Source: Hypoxylon rubiginosum
Taxonomy: Eukaryota > Ascomycota > Sordariomycetes > Xylariales > Hypoxylaceae
Direction: 5' to 3'
Assembly (NCBI GenBank): GCA_902806565.1
Contig: CADCXA010000029.1
Location: 1 to 64,000 of the forward strand
DNA: 64,000 bases
Both the position numbers and the translations under genes were made by a program. The notes beneath the pieces are model-generated. The model was not told the origin of the DNA, made no database searches, and was given only the letters and a program-made list of their open reading frames with translations. Numbering within the stretch: the stretch's first letter is position 1; each line of letters starts with the position of its first letter. Shown piece by piece: positions 16,101 through 28,887 of this stretch.

Positions 16101-19100
16101 TCTTTTTTTTTCATTATAATTTATATTATAAACCTCACTTTTATTTAATTAATAACTTTTATTACCAAATTTATTATAAATTCCAATAAATATTTTTAAA
16201 TATTTAATATAATAATTTTAATATTTTAACTTATAAATTATTATTAATTTAAATAAGTTAATCTTAAAATATAAATATTTTAACTTTTCCTTTATATTTA
16301 AATATAAATTTTTAAGATATATAAAATTTATTATTTTTATATTTAAAAATAAAATAAATATTTATAATAATATTATTATTAAATAAAACTATAAAAATAC
16401 CTGTGAAATAATTGTTAATAATAAAAATAATAAAAACTTAACCTATTAAAACTTTTTATATATTATTAAAATTAAATATATATATAATCCTTAAATTTAA
16501 AATATATTAATATTAAAATAAATTAAAAAGTTAATTAACTAAATATTTTTATTTATAGTATATTATAATAATAATAATTTTACTTTTAAAAATTTGTAAT
16601 TATATTATAATTAAAATATATTTTAAATATAAATAAAAATTAATAACTTTTTAAAAAATATTATTTAAAATTATATTATTTTATTTAATAATAATTTATT
16701 ATAAAAATATATAAATAGAAACTTATTATTTAATAAAAAAATTTTTAATAATTTTATATATATATTATTTACCTTTAAATTAAATATTATATTTAAATAT
16801 ATTATAAAAATAATATATAATTAAAAACTAAACTAATTTTTTATAAAAATATTAAAGAAATTTATATTATAATAAAAATAACTTATAAAAATAATTAATA
16901 ATAAATTAAATATATAACTTAAAATATTTTAAATTTTTAAAAAAATAGTAACTTTTTATTTAATTATAAAATATAAATTTAATATAAAGAATATATTTAT
17001 AAAAATAAATTAATATTTAAATGGCTTTATAATATTTATATTAATAAATATTATAATATTTTTTTAATATTATAATATATTTAGTTTTATAATTAACTAA
17101 AAATATATAATATTTACATTTATTTAATTAAATTAATAAACTAAAAAATTTTATATAAAAAAAATTAAATATTTATATATAACTAACTTTAACTAATATA
17201 TTATTTTTAAAAAAACTTTTAATAACATTTATACTTAAAATAAAAAAAATAAATTTTATTAACTTTTAAAACATTTTAATAAATAATATAAAAAGAAGTT
17301 AAATAAAATGTTTAAAAAGTAACTTATATTATTAATATTAAAATTATAAAAACTATATTAATTTTTATAAGTTTTAAAAATATAATTTATTTAAATAATA
17401 TTTAATATTATAATTTTATTAACTTAAATTTAATATATATTATAATTATTTTTTTATATATCTTTTTTATAATTAATATAACTATTTTTATAACTTTTTA
17501 AAATATTAAATTATTTTATATTTTTTTTATTACCAGTTTAATAAGCTTTATAATTATATTACTTTTTTTTTTTTTTATAGTAATAATAAATAACCTTATA
17601 ATATTTAATAAAGTTATTTTTTATAAACCTTATATAATAAAATTAATAATTATTATAACTGTTAATAATATTATCTTTTTTTATACTTTATATATAATAA
17701 TTATAGTTTATTTTATAATTTTTTATAATATTTTATTTTATAGCTTTTATATAATAAATAAAACCAACTTACTAGTTTTAAATAATACCACTTTTTATAA
17801 TATTTTAAAACCAAATTTAATAAACTTTATAACCTTTATATTAAATATTAATACTATAATTTAAATTAATATAAAATAATATATATTTATTTATATTATT
17901 AATTTACTTATTTATTTATAAATATTACTTTTAATTTAATTATAATACTTATAATAAACTATTAATAGAATTTTATATTAATTAATAAAATATTTATATA
18001 TATAATATTTTAAACCCTTTTTTTTTTATTTAAATTAAATTAACTTAAAAAAAAACCTAATTTTTATAAAAAGCTACTTAAAATAAGGTTTTATAAAAAA
18101 ATAATAAAAATAAATTAAATAATTAAAACTAATAAAATTAATATAAAATCAAGATAAATATAACTAATTTTATAATAAAAAAAAACTTTTTAATAAAAAT
18201 ATAAAAAAAGGATTAAAAAACTAATAACTTTAAAATAAAATATTTTACATTTTTTATATTTATAATAAAAAAGAAATTATTTTTAATAAAAATTATATTT
18301 TTTTTTTATTAATAATTTTTATTTAAATTAAAATCTTAACTAACTACTAATACTTTAAATATTACTTTTATTTTTTTAAGCTTATTAATATATTTATTAT
18401 AATTTTTAAAAATCTAAATAATATTATTATTTTTTTTTTTTTTAACATGGCTTTTACTATATAATAAATTATAAAAATTTAATAAATTTATATTTTACTT
18501 ATAATAATTAAAGTTTTTTATTTATTATTACACTTATTTAATATATAAAAAAAATTATAAATAATAAAAAAAAATTTATAATAAAAGTTAAAATTACTTA
18601 TTTAGTTTATAAACTAAAAATAAAAAAAAAAAAAAATTTTAACAACTTATTTATATATATTTTAAAAAATATATAAAAAAATATATTTATTAAAAAAATT
18701 TCTTTTATAAAATATATTTTATAATATATAATTAAATCTTATTATATATATTAAATTAATAAAAAATAAAAAATAAATTTAAAGGAAAATATTATTATTT
18801 ATTAAAAAAAAATAAAATTACTTTATAATAAATTAATTACTTTTTTAAATACTTAGATATTAAATTATTTTTAAAGTAATTAAAAACATTTATTTCTTAT
18901 ATTAAAAATTAAAATAAAATAAAAACTTATTTAAATTATAAAATCTATTAAAAACTTAAAAAAAAAAATAAAATATAAAATTAAATAAAAGAATTATTAA
19001 TATAAATATTAAAAGCGTTTATAAAAAACTATATAGTAAAAAGAAAAAAATAAGGTTAAAATTATTTTTAAAAAAAAAAATTAATAATTAATGGTTTTAA

Positions 19101-20325
19101 ATAAATAAATTAAAATTAAATAAATTTAAAGTTATTACTTTATTTAAGAAAAATTTAATTAAATTTTTTTTTATTAATAAAAACTTAATAAAAATTAAAT
19201 TAATAAATATTTATTTAAAAAAAATTAAATAAAAAAAAGATTAAATATAAAACTTATTATTTATTAAAATTAAGTTTTAATAAAATAAATATATAAAAAC
19301 TAAATTAAAAAAAATTAATTTTATAAAATTAAAAATAAAAAAAATTAAATTAATAAATATTAAAGAATATATAAAATATATAAAAACTAAACTAATAAAA
19401 GTCCTAATTATAAATATTAATATAAAAGAAATTAACTTAAAAAAAATAAATATTATTATTATTAACTTAGAAATTATTAAAATATAAAAAATAAAATTAA
19501 TAAATAATACCTTAATAAAAAATAATTTAATAATAATTAGGTTATTAAAATATAATATAAAAAAAAGTTATTTTATAGTTATTTTATCACTAAAAATTAA
19601 TATAAAATATAATTAACTGTTATTATAATTTTATATATTAAATAAAAACAAATTACTAGTATTAAAAATAATATTTTAAAATATTAATATAATAATTATT
19701 TAAATATATTATTAATATTTAAATAATAAAACTATTAAAAATAATATTAATAAAAAGCAAGCTAGCTAAAAAAACTTATAAGTTATTATTATAAAATCTT
19801 TTATATAAAATAAATATATTTTTATATAAAATAAAAATAATAAAATTAAGATTTTATATAATAATAATAAAAAAAATTAAAAAAGTTTTTATATATATAA
19901 AAAAAATATTTTTAAAAAATAGTTATAAATTTTAAAAATATTATTAATTATTAATTTTAAATATAACTTAAAATTATTAAATATATATATAATATTTTAT
20001 AATTAAAAACTTTATTATAAATATATATATATTTTAAAAAAAAAAGTTAAATTAAAATATATATAGTTATAATATAAAAAATTAAAAAGTAAATTAAATA
20101 TTTTAATAAAAAAAAGATAAATTTTATATATTATATAAAAAAATAAATATGTTTTTAATTAATTAAATATAAATATATTTATAAATATAAATATCTAAAA
20201 AAACTATAATAAAAAAAATATAAAAATTTTTTAAAATTATTATAAGATTTTTTTTTTATATTATAAATTAGAAAAAGAAATTAATTTATTAAACTAAAAA
20301 CCAGTTTTATATCATTTTAAACTTT

Positions 20326-20823
20326 CTTTTCAATTGGCTCTTGTCTTCTTTTTACAAGGTACACACGGGCCAATATGTGGTCAAGGTTTTACTTTCCTAT
20401 TTAGGCGGCGAGCTCCCATAGAAAAAAAACACGACACAATAACCCTTATAAACTTGGACATAACCCTTATAAACTCAGGCACCATCTTAACATTTATGAT
20501 CAGTGAGCATGTGTTTTGCCTCTCTCAACTACTCATACGCAGAATTATCCATTAGAAACTCACTTAGAGTGTAAAAAACAAACATATATCATTAGGCACG
20601 CCTATTATTTCCATTTCCTTTCCGTGTCTCCCGCAACGCGCTGCTGTGCTCGTTTCCCCTTGTCAACGACAATAATTTGTCCATATTCCCTACGAGTATG
20701 ACTTAAGCTACTCTAGACGCGCAATACTCCCTAGTTTGCCTAACTGGGTGAATTCATCAATTGTCTAGGCCTTGTCGTTAGATATCGTCCTGGCTCAAGA
20801 CAGCGCCTTCGTCGTCTCCCACC
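20326..20823. other. transition zone between AT block and first gene
   Basis: Base composition is normal from about 20326. Short open frames exist (for example 20334-20555) but show no recognisable protein similarity or splice logic. This stretch probably holds the promoter of the transporter gene that starts at 20824; no specific site is recognisable. Confidence 0.4.
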
Positions 20824-22296
20824 ATGTCTGCCTCCACCAGTTCGCGTACAGGCCTACATCCCATCTTTTACATAGCGTAAGGCGCTATATATCGACTTCA
20901 TTAAACTGACCTACTAATCTAAGATAATATAGGAGCTGGATCTTCTTTTCTAACCTCACTATCCTTTTCAATAAATGGTTAATCGATGATGCCGGCTTCC
21001 GTGAGTTATCATATGCTATTTGATATACCTTTGTTGTTAACAATTCTACCGCAGGCTATCGCAAGTCATATCTTTAATCAACCCTTGGTGGCACTTCTGA
21101 CCGTAGAAAATAGCCGTCATCCTGACATGGTGGCATATGACCTTCACTACTTTGGCCACTCAAGTTCTTGCCCGGACCACGAGCATCCTCGATGGCCGCC
21201 ATAAGATCAAGATGACCCCGAGGCTGTATTTAAGAGCCGTCATTCCCATTGGGGTTTTATATAGTGGGAGCATGGTCACTAGCACTCTGGTCTATCTATA
21301 CCTCAGCGTGCCATTCATACAGATGCTAAAGGTTCGTTGACGGTAGCAACAATATCTGGGAGCTTTGGGCTTCTGAGGATATACGTTGAACAAGTTACTA
21401 AGATGCGTGTAGGCTGCGGCACCAGTCGTCACCCTTCTAGTAGGTTGGCTTTGGGATGTTGAACACCCAACCTGGTCCAAATTCTTCTACATCATGATCA
21501 TTGTCCTCGGCGTTGTAATGGCGAGCACCGGAGAGATCCATTTTTCGTGGCCCGGCTTTGTTTATCAGGTCGCCGGTATTCTGTTTGAATCAGTTCGTAT
21601 CATCATGATACAATCACTCGTGTCAAGCGAAGGTCTCAATATGGACCCTCTTGTCAGCCTCTACTACTACGCTCCGGTTGGCGCGGTCACCAATTTTGTT
21701 TTGTCCCTTGCATCGGGGTGGAGCTCGTTCGAATGGACGCACGCTGTCGAGGTCGGGTTCTGGATGCTATTGCTAAATGCAGTCGTGGCATTTCTCCTAA
21801 ATGTTTTCAGCGTCTGCCTGGTATGTCCTTCTAGAGCAACCTTCGAGGAGCAGCTGTTAACTAGCAACAGATCGGCAAAACATCTGGTCTGATTCTTGTG
21901 CTGACAGGTATCCTCAAAAACATATTGCTCGTCATTACTGCCGTAGCAATATGGGGGACGCCGATAGCCTCTCTTCAGCTTATCGGCTACACGCTTGCGC
22001 TCTTCGGCTTGCTCCTCTACCGGTCAGGTTGGAATGAGACGAAATCAACTTTGACCTATCCATTTCAGTATATCTACAAGAATACCCGACTGCCGCCTTT
22101 CCCACGGAAGCCGTGGCTTGCTGTAGCAGCCTTTGTCATATCATTACTCCTATTTGTTGCATGGACTAGGGAAGGACATAAGCATTCAGGCCAATCCTCG
22201 GCTACCGATACTATCGAGGGGGTGGACCGTTTGTCTAGTGGTTGGCTGACATGGATACATGTGAAAGATGGTAAGTGGTGGGTTGGTAGTAAATGA
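20824..22296 (+). CDS. TPT/DMT family nucleotide-sugar or triose-phosphate transporter-like membrane protein
   Basis: Five exons: 20824-20876, 20933-21000, 21114-21331, 21413-21820 and 21871-22296, giving 390 residues with every junction in phase. The ATG is in a good context (CACCATG). The product begins MSASTSSRTGLHPIFYIAS and continues with SNLTILFNKWLIDDAGFP and WWHMTFTTLATQVLART, the usual start of fungal TPT-family (DUF250) permeases. VPFIQMLK, DPLVSLYYYAPV and WGTPIASLQLIGY are also family motifs. Around ten membrane helices are expected; location is probably Golgi or another endomembrane. The substrate cannot be told from sequence. The gene appears intact although it lies only 500 bp from the AT block. 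A GTAAGT at 22270 near the 3' end could mark a further intron and a slightly different C-terminus. Confidence 0.85.
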
Positions 22297-22479
22297 GGGA
22301 TAAGAGCTAGGAATATGGACTTTGTAAGTTCAGGCCGTCATTCCTAGATTAACCCTGCCCTTATCCGTTTGGCAAGTCCTATCCAAAAGGCTAATTGGAA
22401 GCAAAGCGACAAGATAATCACCTATTCAAGATTATCTGAACTATATAGGCGATAATGTTTAAAGGTGTAGCTCGTTATA

Positions 22480-24109
22480 TCACAGCTTAGCCTTTATGCT
22501 TCCCCTCGCTTCCTCCGCCCTCTTCCGCTTGCGCTGGAATCCCTGGATCTTGTGCGTTATCATACCCGTCCACAGCTCTAGCCACTTGTCGTCGAACGGA
22601 GGCAGCGCGCGGCCTGTCGTCCCCGGGGCCGGCTCGCCAGCAATGTCCCGCAGGAGTTCGAAGAACGCTCCGTAATCGGGAGCGATGGAATAGTAATCCT
22701 TGCCGCCTCCGCGCTCAGCGACGCGCTTGCGCTCCCATTCCAGCTGTTCTGGGATCGAGGGTAGCGACTTAGCTCGCCCGGCCAGGTGTCGAGCCACGGC
22801 TACGGCTTGCCACTCGTAGACACGGAATGTAAATCCGCCTCCAAGCTGCGGTTTGGCTAGTAGTCAGCAATCGTGGATCACGCTAGGAATACAATCCTAC
22901 CTGTTTGTTTGGTCGGAGAAAGGCTGGGCGGGAAAACGAGCTGGAGAATGCTTACCATTCCAACGAAAGCTAGAGTCGGATCTTCAATGTCCCACGTATG
23001 CTGGTACACGCCGGGGAGACGACGATACGCATTACTGATACGCTCTTGTACGTGCTCGAGATACGGAACGCTGAACGTGTATCCGGTTCCGAATACGATG
23101 TGGTCTACATCGTCGAGGGACGAGCCGTCGGCAAAGAAGACCCGTCCAGTCTCCGAATCCAGACGTGAGATTTCTTTCTTTACGACTATGTCAGGATGAA
23201 GGAATGGTTCCCATCCAAATGCCGGGATAGGCTCGCCTCTAAGGGCGGCGTAGACGGGAGTCTGAGCCACGTCGAGTATCTCGTGGACGACCTCGTGTGC
23301 TGATATAGAGCCGCCAACTACGACAACTCGCTGTCATATATGTTAGCACAAGTAGTTGCCTCGCATTGTCCTCGCTTACTTACCTTTCCCTTGAAAGGCG
23401 ATGCATTTCTGAAGTGCTTGCTATGCAGTATCTTACCGGGGAACTTCTGATCGTACTCTAGGAGCCCTGGTACACTCGGGAACCAGGGGACGTTGTAATG
23501 GCCCGTCGCCACCACCAAGGCATCGAACGTCTCCCGCCACCAGTAGTTGCGGCCTTGCGCCTCCTTTCGCAGGGTTAATACCCACTCACCGCCAACTTTC
23601 TCAGCCTTTTCGACCGTAGTGCTGAGCTCGACTAGCTTCTCATGACCGCCGCGCGAGAATATGCCCTCGACCCACTCGCGGATGGTCGAGTGATGGCGGA
23701 AAGGTGCCCCCGGCCCGTACTCGGCGAGCGTACGTGCCGATAATTTGTCCGGAAACGGCTCCTGCGTGTACGACATGAGAGCCGGCGTGATATTGCTGTG
23801 GAGGTTCTCGTGCAATGCTGTGTCCGAGAACCGCCGCTGGTGCCCATTGATCTCTTCAGACAGCGGCGTGACGGCCGGCAGCTGCGACGGCGCCGCGACG
23901 GCGACGTCTGCCTTGCCCGATACTAAGTCGCTGAGCGATGGTATTGCCGTTGGCAAGTGAGGCGTGTAGATCCAGGTACCCCCGATTCCGGCACGCCTAT
24001 CGAACACTCTGATCGTGTCGAAGGCTTGCTCCTTCACCAACGCATCCGTGGCAATAGCCCCCGCGGGGCCTGCGCCAATGACGGCTACTCGTCGCGCCTT
24101 GACCGTCAT
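22480..24109 (-). CDS. flavin-containing monooxygenase (FMO-like)
   Basis: Three exons on the minus strand: 24109-23384, 23330-22956 and 22845-22480; introns of 53 and 110 nt are phase 0, and the product is 488 residues. Motifs: FAD-binding VAVIGAGPAG at about residues 8-17 and GIGGTWIY near residue 45, the FMO fingerprint FPGKILHSKHFR near 225, and a second Rossmann motif RVVVVGGSISAHEV right after intron 1 for NADPH. The last exon carries FRVYEWQAVAVARHLAGR, typical of fungal FMO C-termini. The enzyme should insert one oxygen atom into a nucleophilic N or S centre, or a carbon, using FAD, NADPH and O2. Substrate unknown. It is divergent from the dioxygenase gene at 24973 across an 863 bp gap. 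Confidence 0.85.
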
Positions 24110-24972
24110 AGTTTTATATCACCTATTTCGTCTAGATATAACTACCAAGCTATATTGGAATTCTCCGTGACGAATTTGCATATAGGCGCTCACTCTTCAG
24201 CCCTAGTAGAGCCTACGAGATATAGGAACTGTGAACATAGCAGCCCATTGCTTTTATATTGCTGTCGAACAGAGACCCTCTATTGAGGAGAAGGTCTCCT
24301 AACTCGCACACCGATATGGGCATTGCATTGCGTGACACATGCCGCAATCACGCCAAAGAGATGGGCATGTTGGATGGCACAGTAGGTATCACTTACATTG
24401 TGGGGGAACCCTTTGCTGCCACCTACTCCTCCTATTATCTCTATTTCTCTCAGGAATTCAGATATTAGGGGTACATACGGCATTTGAAGCTTGCGGCAAC
24501 ACGCTGTCAACTATCGATCATGAACCTGCTTTAACTAAGCAGCCAGTTTCCGACTCGCAAAGAACTTTCCCTAGGACACAATTGCGGAATTACATAGTCC
24601 TTGACACAATCTATCGGTAGTTTACTGCTCCGAATAAAACTCAAGAGTGGGAGGCTAGCACCGGCGTACAGTACTTTAGTGATCACGTCATACTATATAA
24701 CCCGCACGCAACGGAGACTGTCGTACGGCCTCAATGCAATCCGCCGAGTCTCGGCCCCTCTAGCTTCGGGACGCTTTCCGATATGTGCTCCACAGAGGAG
24801 CTTGCCTCAAAACGATAAACCCCCCATGCTTCTCGACGAGGGATGAATGATGCTACCCCGTATTATTGCTTCCTGCACAATCACTTGCAGAGTTGTATGT
24901 GTATTCCTCAGAACACGACACACCGTATTGGCTACAACATAACAGAAGGGGTCATCTAAGATCGTCACCAAT
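24110..24972. other. intergenic, shared upstream region of FMO and dioxygenase genes
   Basis: The 863 bp between two divergent gene starts presumably holds both promoters. Several short open frames on both strands are not protein-like. I see no repeat, RNA gene or clear operator. Confidence 0.4.
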
Positions 24973-26182
24973 ATGCCGTCTGCTATCGCCCCCGCTCGAC
25001 CGCTCCCGGTCTACTTCATCGGGCACGCCGGCGTGGGTCTCCTTTTTAACGAGTCGCCGCAGAACCGGATTGTGCAAGACAACCTTCGTGCCATCGGGGA
25101 AGAAATTCGTGCGATTACTCCCCGACCGAAGGCCATCCTGACTTTCAGCGGACATTTTGAAGCGGGGGAGATTCACGGACCGGGGGTAATAGAAGGTGAG
25201 TCGAGTAGAACGATAGCCTTTGCTGCCCCTGAGAATCTGTGAATAGTATTTTAAAGATGATGCGTACCCAACTAACCTGCATGGCTTCTCGTCTCGATAG
25301 TCAATGTGAAGAGAGGGACGTACCTTCAGGTGAGTAAAAGCAATCCGATCTCTAACTTTTCCAAACCGCCCAATGAAACCGAAATCATCCCAAGGCAAAA
25401 TCACTAACACATGAAGCACAGCATGACTTCGTAAACGACTTCCACGACTCGAAGCCCTTCGTCTACGAGTACGAATGGCCGCACCTGGACGCCCCGGAGC
25501 TGGGCTGGGACGTCTGGAGGCAGCTCGTCGGCCAGGGGATCAAGGCCAAGCGCGTCCAGCGCGGCGTCGACCACGGCGTCTGGGTCCCGTTCAAGCTCAT
25601 GTTCCCGCCCGAGGCGCCGCTCGACATCCCCGTCGTCCAGGTCTCCACGTTCCACGGCGACGACCTCGAGAGCCAGATCCGCCTCGGCGAGGCTGTTGCG
25701 TCGCTCCGGTAAGTCTCTACACCCCCCCCCCCCCCCCCCCCCCCTCTAGCATCTTTGTATCTAGTGAAGCTCCTCATACCTACTACCCTCTGCCTCTCCC
25801 TAACGCGAACCCCAGAAACGAAGGCTACCTGATCGTCGCCTCCGGCATGGCCGTGCACTCCTTCCCGTCCATCGCCGAGATCCAGGCCGCGCCGTCGGAC
25901 GCCGCCCGGGAGTCCGCGCGGCAGACGGTGCTCGCCGAGTCGCGCGCCTTCGACACGCAGCTGCGGGCCGCCCTGGCGCGGCGCGGCGCGGCCGAGCGGA
26001 GGAAGGCGCTCTTGGACCTGGAGAATCTGCGCGAGTTCCGCCGCTCGCACCCGACGGTCGAGCACTTGACGCCGCTGCTCGCGGCGGCGGGGGCGGCGCG
26101 GGAGGCGGAAGGGGGGGCGAAGGCGCTGGGGAAGGACGTGGTGGAGCCGGGGATGTCGTATTTGAATGTGCGGTTTGATTAG
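24973..26182 (+). CDS. LigB-type extradiol ring-cleavage dioxygenase (DODA-like)
   Basis: Four exons: 24973-25195, 25301-25329 (29 nt), 25422-25708 and 25816-26182; all phases fit and give 301 residues. The product matches the class III extradiol dioxygenase family that includes bacterial YgiD and 4,5-DOPA dioxygenases. Candidate metal-binding histidines lie in FIGHAGVGLLF (H18), FSGHFEAGEIHGP (H61), VDHGVWVPF (H135) and ASGMAVHSF (H194). VYEYEWPHLDAPELG is a fungal signature of this group. Expected reaction: Fe(II) or Zn-dependent O2 insertion that opens a catechol-type ring. Intron 3 carries 23 consecutive C bases 13 nt after its donor. The C-terminal exon is very GC-rich and Ala/Arg-rich. 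It converges with the MFS gene. Confidence 0.88.
25722..25744 (+). repeat. C23 homopolymer in dioxygenase intron 3
   Basis: Twenty-three consecutive C bases lie 13 nt downstream of the 5' splice donor (GTAAGT at 25709) on the sense strand. In the unspliced frame it would encode prolines, but the phase of the flanking exons shows it is intronic. Confidence 0.9.
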
Positions 26183-26510
26183 GTGTGTTTTGGTGGATAT
26201 ATACGAGAGGAGTGCTTGCGTACAGCATAGGTATTTCCAATACTTGTGAGCATGTCGGTCTTATAACCGTATGTATGAATGATGAAGTATGAATTTAGGT
26301 ACGCTTAAGAGACTACCTACCTAAGGTAGTGTCTTTATCTGAACGTCGTAAATGATTTTATATGAGCATCGCCACAGCAATAGGTGCTATAGAAACAGGC
26401 TCTAATTTTTCTTGTTAATCCTGGTCTATTCCCCCAAAGTGTAGACAGTATTGTCCGCCATACACAGTTGCATCTAAACCCCCTTGAATCTCTAGTTGGC
26501 CTATCACCGT
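26183..26510. other. convergent 3' intergenic region
   Basis: The 328 bp between the stop codons of the dioxygenase and MFS genes; AT-leaning and probably both 3' untranslated regions. No other structure seen. Confidence 0.5.
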
Positions 26511-28887
26511 CTACCAGTAATATCTATATTTCTTGCCTCCACGATCCGTATATAATGCATCTGCCTCCGCTAACGGGTCCTCACGTACTTTCTTGGCGAA
26601 ACGTCGGTTGGACCATTTGAACAGAAGCGTCTGGACGATAATGGTCGCGAGCCACACGGCTCCGAGGGATAGACAAGCCGCCCAAGCCCTACGGTATAAA
26701 GGCGCGTCGGACTAAGTAACGGTGTTAGAACCAGACACAACTAAGATTGGTTAGATAGGGACTGATGAAGTGACTTACTCCTCTAAACACTTGGTTTCCA
26801 TAAGTGCCGCCCAGGTTAGAGCAGCCAACTAAGAGATATCATATCAGATCATGTTCTGCTAGCATAAGGACCCTCGGATAAACTCACTATACACGGCATA
26901 TGCAATCGCCCGCTTCTGAGGTGTCTTCTGGTTTAAAGATAACCAGGTAACATTGAGAGGTTGCCAACTTCTATATCGCGGACTTGTGTCAGCAACTCAT
27001 ACCTAAGGGAATAGGGGTAGGTGAAGTGATTCTTACGGAGCAGCGACAGTCACGACATAAGCAGCGTAGAAGGACCAGGAAGCTTTCGAGGTGACTGGAA
27101 GGTGCTTCACGGTATTAGTTAGATACTGTGATGGAAACTATTTCCTAATGCAGTAGTAGTACATGGACGGGGTAGTAGGTGCACTTACATAAAGCGCGAT
27201 AAGCCCAACCAGGGTCCAGACGGCGACGAACATGATGGTATAGCCGAATCGCTTGTTGCGATCCACGAACCAGGACAAGACGAGGCCGAACAGCGACGCC
27301 AGCACGGGAGCCGGCGCGTTGAGCAGGTTGGCGCGGATGCTCGTGAACCCGAGCGACTGGATGATAGTCGCCCCCCATGTCGACAGGCCGCCGGCAGACT
27401 GCAGGCCGCTCAGGCAGACGATAAGATAGGGCCAGGTGGTCCAGTCGAAGAGCACGTCGGTTCTATAGTGGGTTTTTTTATTATCAGCAAATAGTGCCTT
27501 AACGTGAGGATGCCGGAACGTACATGTCTTTAAACCCGATGCTCATGGTAGAGGCCTGTCCTTTGTTCGGGTCCGCCCTGACGATCCTGGCGACGAAGAC
27601 GTCGGCCTCGCGCTCCGAAAGCCAACCTTTCCACGAGACCAACCCGCCAAAGAGCCGGTTCGTATCGTGAGGGGACTTGGGCACAAGGGTAAAGGCGAGA
27701 AGACCGGTAGCTACACACAGCACAAAGGAGGTTAGCTAGTTCTTGGTAGAAGATAACACAACTAAGTAAAACATGCATGTATGCTTGGTAAATCCGGCTG
27801 CTCACCTATTGTAGAAACACCACAGATGAGAAAGATCCTGTCCCATCTCATTCTTCGTCAGCAAACAGCTCATATCTTCAAAAGAAATTAATAATAAAAA
27901 AAAGATCGACGGCGACCCCCACACATACCACTGCCACCCGAACAGTCCCGCCCTGCCGTCGATGCGCAGCGCGCCGGCGCTGATGAGGGACCCGAAGGCG
28001 GCGGAGACGGAAGGGCCGAAGAAGAAGAGCGTGGTGCGGGACGCGAGCTCGTGGTGCGTGTACCAGCGGGACAGCACGTAGAGGCTGCCCGGGATGAACC
28101 CGCTCTCCGCCAGGCCCAGGAACAGGCGCGCCGCGTACCAGCCGCCGGCGTCGCGCACCCGCATCTGCAGCACCTCGAGCGCGCCCCAGACGACGACCTG
28201 CAGGGGGATCCAGTAGTGCGGGCCCACGCGGTGCAGGACGATCTGTGGATGTGTGTGAGGTATGGTTAGCTGGGGTATGTTGGGGAGAAGTATGTTGCGT
28301 TGAAGGGAAGGGGTGGAAGAAGAAGAAAAAGGGGAGAGAAAAGGGGGGGGGGGGGGGGGGGGGGGGGCATCGTTTACATTTGACGGGATCTCGAGAAGCA
28401 CGATCCCGAACCAGAGAAGCGAGACGCCGGTGTTCGCCTGGTCCCGCGTCATGCCGGTGTCCTTGAGGAACGTCGAGGTCAGGACGCCCGAGACGTTGGT
28501 GCGGTCGATAGCCATCCACGTGAACATCAACTACGCGAGAGGTTTATACGGGATTAGCAAGTTAAAATAAAAAAACGTATTCAGCAGAAAACTGGCTGGG
28601 TAATGAATGGTTCGTACGGCGAATATGGGAAGAAACAAGTAGTCCGCCTTGCGCACGACGCGCCTCTCCTCCTCCTTGGTCCAGCTCACGAGCACCCGCT
28701 GCCCGTTCCTCTCGATGTGCTGGTGGTAGTACGGGCCGTCGTCTCCCGACTCGCCGTCCGACGGCGTCGCGAGTCCCTTCTCGTTTGCCTCGACGCCGGC
28801 CTGGCTGATTGTTAACTGCGCCGCCGTCTTGGCTGGGGCCGCGGCGGTGGCGGCCACCGCTAGGGATTCCGTGACTTGGGACGTCAT
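26511..28887 (-). CDS. MFS transporter, anion:cation symporter (allantoate/nicotinate permease-like) family
   Basis: Ten exons on the minus strand: 28887-28618, 28530-28378, 28242-27929, 27837-27806 (32 nt), 27710-27524, 27462-27189, 27125-27037, 26967-26888, 26828-26779 and 26711-26511; phases agree and give 549 residues. Family motifs: MAIDRTNVSGVL in helix 1, ARLFLGLAESGFIPGSLYVL with the typical GxxExGF pattern, GLQSAGGLSTWGATIIQSLGF, then NVTWLSLNQKTPQKRA and IGCSNLGGTYGNQVFR in the C-terminal half. Members import carboxylated nutrients such as allantoate, nicotinate, pantothenate or biotin precursors with protons at the plasma membrane; the substrate here is unknown. Intron 2 holds a C25 run (sense strand) directly after its donor. 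The neighbouring monooxygenase and dioxygenase suggest aromatic acid uptake, an inference only. Confidence 0.87.
28343..28367 (-). repeat. C25 (sense strand) homopolymer in MFS intron 2
   Basis: Twenty-five consecutive G on the plus strand, hence C on the transcribed sense strand, beginning 10 nt after the GTAAAC donor of intron 2. This intron (28377-28243) is followed by a pyrimidine-rich stretch (TTTCTCTCCCC and CTTCTTCTTC). Confidence 0.9.

Larger units (their letters stand above)
1..20325. repeat. AT-saturated, RIP-like gene-free block
   Basis: The sequence is almost entirely A and T from base 1 to about 20325, with only scattered single G or C bases and very few CG dinucleotides. TAA, TAG and TTA/CTA triplets occur every few codons on both strands, so no reading frame of useful length survives. 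Composition changes within a few tens of bases near 20325 to ordinary, roughly balanced DNA. Known biology: in Pezizomycotina such blocks are typically old transposons mutated C-to-T by RIP, often heterochromatic (subtelomere, pericentromere or interstitial islands). I infer RIP from composition only; I cannot recognise any parental element. It is probably longer than the window shows, since base 1 is already inside it. Confidence 0.85.

Noticed and set aside
1..20325. AT block as mitochondrial DNA or contaminant
   Set aside because: No mitochondrial genes or tRNA-like structures visible; composition and lack of frames fit RIP-degraded nuclear repeats joined to nuclear genes.
25475..26182. 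Continuous 235-codon frame through the C23 tract in the dioxygenase gene
   Set aside because: Only its 3' half (from 25816) matches the protein family; the 5' half uses the wrong frame, and the C run is flanked by GTAAGT and CCAG in correct phase, so it is intron.
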